64,000 nt of DNA from Alnus glutinosa (Eukaryota > Streptophyta > Magnoliopsida > Fagales > Betulaceae): positions 44,008,654 to 44,072,653 of the forward strand of contig NC_084886.1 of assembly GCF_958979055.1 (NCBI RefSeq), read 5' to 3'. The translations under genes and the position numbers were made by a program. Below the pieces are notes generated by a model. That model worked only from the letters and a program-made list of their open reading frames with translations. It was not told where the DNA came from and ran no database searches. Shown piece by piece: positions 59,243 to 64,000 of this stretch; the stretch's first letter is position 1; each line of letters begins with the position of its first letter.

Positions 59243-62200
59243 ATTATTAAATATCAGTAGCCTGCCAACAATGAAGTGCATTTATGTCAATGATATGATA
59301 TGTTCATTGTATATTAAGCATCTCTCTACTCTCCAATTCCTTCTTAGGTATCTAAGTATCTTGCTAAAAAGCTTATGAATTGTGATGGTAGCATGGAAAT
59401 TCCGTGGCCCTATCCGTAGTGGAAGTGCGTTTTGTCCCAATTTATTGGTGGTTTACGCCGACATGTCACGGGGAATTTTCCTATTCCACTATTTTCTTTT
59501 ATAAATTTTTGGCCTCTTCTTTTTTGACTAATCCGTCGCTTAGTGGACGAAAAAAAAAACAAAAACAAAACAACAAAAAAAGTACATGATCGAGAATCAC
59601 GCAGTGGCGGAGCTAGATAATTGTAATCAGAGGAGACATCTTTGTTTTTAACACATCAATCATGTCTCCCACAAATGCTTTGTTTGAGAATGAGGTAATC
59701 TAATATTATGAATAATTACCGCTTGAAAATAATTTAAATAAGATTATAAAGGGAGTCAAATTACCTTCAGAGTACTTAAAATAAAATAAAATAAAAATAT
59801 TGCTAGAGATTCATAGACTTCATACCAATGACAATGGGCCTTGATTCTTGAACTTCTTTATCTTATAAGAACTTAGAATTAAGAAGAATTAAGAGAAAGT
59901 TAGTTATAAAAGCTGAGAACTAAGAAGAATGTAGAGAGCTTTCCATGACTATCTCTAATTCTATTTTAGTTTTATCGTGCAATGACTGGAAATCATTCTA
60001 CAACAACAAAAATTGACCAAAAAATAAAAAAAACCTAATATGATAATATCGAACTCTAAATAGCTTGTCAAATTATGAACTGAAAAGAAAAAAAAAAATC
60101 AAAAAAAAAAAAAAAATCAAAAAGACCCAAACCCTAAAAGCAATTACCATAAGAGCATTCCTAATAACTTCCCTTCCCAGTCATTTTCCCTATATGTAGG
60201 AAACAAAAACACTTTTTGCTTACCAATCAAAAAAATTTTCACATAAGCTTCCTTTTACTTTTCCTTATATCATTAAAATATATATATTTTTTTATTTTAC
60301 TTTATTCCATAAACTTTTTTTTTTCTCTTTTTTTTTTTAACTTTACTTTACCGTCTTTGTCTTCTTCCTCTCTCGCCCGTCACTCTCGCCTCTCTCGTCA
60401 TGGGCTACTGGTGTATGCGAAATTCGTATTGGTTGTTCCAAAAAGGAAAACTCTTTGTATTTTAAAATTCTTCATTAGTCTATGCTTACGTGTACGTCTA
60501 TAGAAACGACTAACGAGCTTGAGATTGTGGAATGTGGACCATTTACGGGCTTCCCCTAATCCCCTTATTATCTTGTAACCTAACTTTAATTGCGTCACTT
60601 GTTAATAAGATAATTTAAATATTTGTTGCTGCTCCACACGTGTTAATTATTCCTAAGTTTTTCATCATCATGCAAACATGGGCCGGAAAAAATTAATCCA
60701 CCGGCCACCGGCCATATATATCCTATATATATCATTCGTTGTCCGCTTCATCTTTCAACTATTTTTGAATTTCTCTCAAAACTAACGTTCTCTTTGCTCT
60801 TCCACTTTGATCTATATATATATATATATATATATAGACTTATTTGTCGGATAAGTCATAGTTCACTTATCAACTTAGATTTGTTATTAATTAAACGTCT
60901 CTTACTAATTACGTGCTGTTCGACAAAGTCCACGTACGACAAATAGTTTTTTTTTTTTTTTTTTAAGTTGAGTTGGAAGAATTCTGTCAAACCCAATTTA
61001 TTTTTAATTGATATATGTTTTTTTAAAGACAGTTGTTAATTTAATAGACCAAATTTGAAAAGAAACTTTATATATCCGACATTTAATATCAATAAGGCAG
61101 CTTGTATATTCATACCCATTGCAAAGAATCATGCTGTAAAAAAATAACAGCACATCTGCTGTAATTTTAAATCAACGGTCAACAGTAAAACTTCTCCATT
61201 TTTAATCAACACGACGTCACTTTAAAGAAAACTAACAGAAGTTTCTACACGCGCTTTGCTCCACACGAAAGCTGTCTTCTTCCGATCCTAGCTTCTTCAT
61301 CCACCGGACCACCTTTACTTTCTCTCTCTTTTTACTCCCTATCTTCCGCAACTCTGACAGTTTCAAAGCCATAATTTTCTCTCTTCTCCATCTCTCTCCC
61401 ATTTTCGAGTCTCTCCCACTTTGAAAGAAATGAAAGATGTTGCCCCAAGAAACCAAATACTCTCTTTACCTCATTCTAAGAGTAGAGTCTCGCACTCTTT
61501 CAAGAAATCCTCCACCATAGGCCCATTACTCGGTTGCTCACTCACCCACTGTTGGAAAGCGCACATAAAAGAATGGCCTTGGGAAACAAACAAGAACAAC
61601 CTTATTCATTTGAAATGTTTCTGATTCTGTTCTGTGTTGCAGAGAAATATTATGAAGGGAAGTAGATTTAGCCATCGTATTGCTTCTTCTTTTGGTTGAA
61701 ACTTGAAATAGAATATTCTATGGCTGCTTCCACATGAACAAAACAGAAACTTACTGGAAGCATTCTTTCTTTGTAGAAAATTTCCACTACGAAACATGGC
61801 ATTAATTATTAGTAGACCCGCTTATTATGGGAAACTTTTCTGTACAGAAAAGCTTTAGTTTTGAATAACTTATGGAATGATTTCTCCAACAATAGAATTA
61901 TACATAAAACCTCCCACAACAAGTATTGTGGCATAGATGCTTCCATTTGCTTCCTTGTAAAGTGGAAAGAGTCTACGACCATCCAGCAACATAGTTATTA
62001 GTTAAGAATATAAACTAGCAACAAGGAAAGTGGATAAAGTTGATTAATTGGTGGAGTTAAATTTATGTTGATTCTGCTAAATCTATAGTCTTGGGTGGAA
62101 ACTTTGTTGTGTGGTATGAATATTAAGAGATCAGAATCAACCAATGACACATTAGTTAGAGAATGATAGTGATTATAACTTATTAACATGATATCGGTTG

Positions 62201-63557
62201 CCATATGACCTACATGTAAGAAAATAGATTCAGTAGTTAACTCTGACAACCTTTTTTAAAATCAAATATTGGATATCTATAACCTATATGTAAGAAAATA
62301 GATTCAATAGTTAGTTTTAAAAAAAAAAAAAACGTTGGAATTGTATAAAAGTTGTGTCAAGAGTTATACAACAATCATTTCTATTTTTGGATAACTTTAT
62401 CTCTCGATCTTGAATATTTATTTATTTATTTTTTTTTAAAAAAATAATTTTTAAAGTTTTTAATATTTAGGTTTAATATATTTGTATATTTTTTTTTTAT
62501 TAAGTATGACATGCGTTATCATTCTATTAGTGCTAATATGGTACACTGACGGAATCCGTCAAGTGTTTTGACGGAATTTTATTGCAGAGACTAAATTGTT
62601 ATTTTGGCCTACTCCTTTAAATTAATTTTTATACTGTAATAATCGATTTGTAAATTAAGCCAATCACATAGACTGATTTTGCATTTCTTCCTATAAAATA
62701 TTTGTTTTCTATTTTTTTTAATGATATTTATTTATTTTCTATTTTGAATTGTTCTTGTCATTATATAAATATATAATAGAAACATAGTATATAAAAAGAA
62801 CAAAAAAAAAAATATTATCTTGTGACTATATTTTATTATTTTAGTTTCGTCCTTTGAAGATGAATTCCTAATAACTTCTCCACTAGTCATACTCATGCAT
62901 TACTGCTTTGCATTTTTTGCCCTACCTACCCTACGTCCTTGCATGTGTTTATTTATGTGGTTCGTACGTTATCCTCTCATGAGTAATCCATAATTTGTGG
63001 TGATTAATTCTGATTTTACTTAGATTAATTATCACTCTAAACACAATTGGTTGTGTTTTAGACCAACCCAAGTTTGAGCCACGAGATTATGGAGTGTTGC
63101 TGGTGCAACTTTTTTAAAAATTAATAAATTATACAGCCACAACTACAAGTTACTAAGGCTAGCAATTTGGGTTTAATTCTGTTTATGAATCTAAATTGCA
63201 TAAAATAAAGATTTGATAGGGGAGAGAATATCTATTGTAATACAAATTTGACTGGATTTGGCTTAGGTGTTGGAAAAAATTATAAAATACGTGTTGTAAT
63301 TTTTTCAACAGTTCAGATTTAGTTTTATTATCTATTTTTCTCTCTCATGAAAAATTTAGAATTAAATATGAACTATTAAATGCTTGTCACAAACTCACAA
63401 GCATTTATGTAATTAGGTAAAATAAATTACAGGTGTTGAAGAAGGGACGAAGGTTGAAGACGAGTAGGGTTTTTTGCTTTATTTTCAAAATGCACCGTTT
63501 AACTAAGTTGCAATGTGAAACACTAGTTTAAGCAATTAAGCTTACCTCTGAAAGTAA
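59243..63557. other. Gene-free AT-rich stretch
   Basis: No gene supported. It holds the TA repeat near 60814, a single MITE end with 'gcagtggcggagctaga' (59602), a duplicated 'gtaagaaaatagattca' unit (62215 and 62290), and a MULE-like end with 'tgacggaat' motifs (about 62540-62640). Short frames have no recognisable products. Confidence 0.45.
60814..60837. repeat. (TA)n microsatellite
   Basis: About 12 TA units. Confidence 0.9.
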
Positions 63558-64000
63558 TGCTCTGTTTGTTTTTACGTAAAATGGTTTTCGTCATAAAATA
63601 TTTTCGACGAAATCATTTTTCTTCCTTAAAATATTTTTCGGCGTTTGGCTCGTACAAAAAAGTCATAACGGCGAAAAATCACCAACGACCATTTGTGCCA
63701 GATTCTGGCCAAATTCGCTGGAATCTGGGTTGGTTGGATTCCGACGAATGTGGCCGGATTCTGGTGGCGGTGGCCAAATGTCGCTAGATTCCGGCAGCGG
63801 TCGCCGACGCCGGAGTTTGGTAAACGGGAACCTTCCGCGGTAGATTTGGGCTACTAACAAACTCCAGTACCCGACGGAGAAGGATTCTTACTAACGTGCC
63901 TGCAAGAATGAAGAGTTTAAATTCGGACCATAAATCGTTTTCTAAAAGTTAAAGAAGCTTTTACTATCAAATTAAAAATGATTTTCATTAATTATTATTT
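63558..64000. mobile_element. MITE, left part, runs off the window
   Basis: Starts with 'gctctgtttgtttttacg' and 'aaaatattttcgacgaaatc', a common plant MITE end, then a GC-richer interior with repeated 'ggattccgg'/'ccggattctgg' units. Near the window end, an 'aaatcgttttctaaaag' block may be a right-hand counterpart. The right end is not in view. Confidence 0.45.

Noticed and set aside
63557-63860. Open frames on both strands near the right edge
   Set aside because: They lie in the GC-richer interior of a MITE and share repeated ggattccgg units.
1-64000. tRNA genes, rRNA or CRISPR arrays
   Set aside because: Looked for cloverleaf-like A/B boxes and regularly spaced repeats. The only convincing A/B box pair is the SINE at 44076-44198.

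Overview
The window is nuclear DNA from a core eudicot, probably a woody rosid; that last step is inference. Evidence: AT-rich intergenic DNA, short GT-AG introns, plant-only gene families (NPSN SNARE, CIPK with a NAF motif, CRSH, DYW-type PPR) and many plant MITEs and solo LTRs. There are no operons. I saw no tRNA, rRNA or CRISPR array.

Layout. 0-2.5 kb: first two coding exons of a novel plant SNARE (minus), running off the left edge. 2.5-19 kb: gene-poor DNA full of MITEs, including a 9-bp-TSD Mutator-like element (11.4-12.1 kb) and a TIR element carrying a broken copy of an AAA-ATPase (17.7-18.7 kb). 19.4-22.6 kb: pyruvate dehydrogenase kinase (plus, 6 exons). 23.9-26.6 kb: FCF2 rRNA-processing factor (minus, 5 coding exons). 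26.8-30.2 kb: a Pack-MULE with a V-ATPase subunit d fragment, a second MULE nested in one arm and a third 20 bp away. 31.8-35.3 kb: a hAT-derived host gene with two BED fingers (minus, 899 aa). 38.3-40.2 kb: intronless DYW-class PPR gene (minus). 40.5-41.4 kb: broken pectin methylesterase (plus). 42.1-42.7 kb: small Cys-rich zinc-binding protein (minus). 43.6-46.8 kb: mitochondrial ribosomal protein uL3m (minus), head to head with CRSH, a plastid Ca2+-dependent (p)ppGpp synthetase (plus, 47.1-50.9 kb). 53.5-57.8 kb: CIPK1-type kinase (minus, 12 coding exons). 57.8-64 kb: gene-free, with simple repeats and MITE pieces.

The gene set is mostly housekeeping and signalling: membrane fusion (NPSN), mitochondrial carbon entry (PDK), ribosome biogenesis (FCF2), organelle translation and RNA editing (uL3m, PPR), plastid alarmone synthesis (CRSH) and calcium signalling (CRSH, CIPK1). 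All multi-exon models were joined by eye from splice sites, and their coding lengths sum to whole codons. Many introns carry a datable insertion: a TRIM in NPSN, a SINE in uL3m, a solo LTR in CRSH, and MITEs in FCF2 and CIPK1. The most unusual content is two gene-fragment-carrying TIR elements within 12 kb, one of which holds its own empty-site control for a nested insertion.
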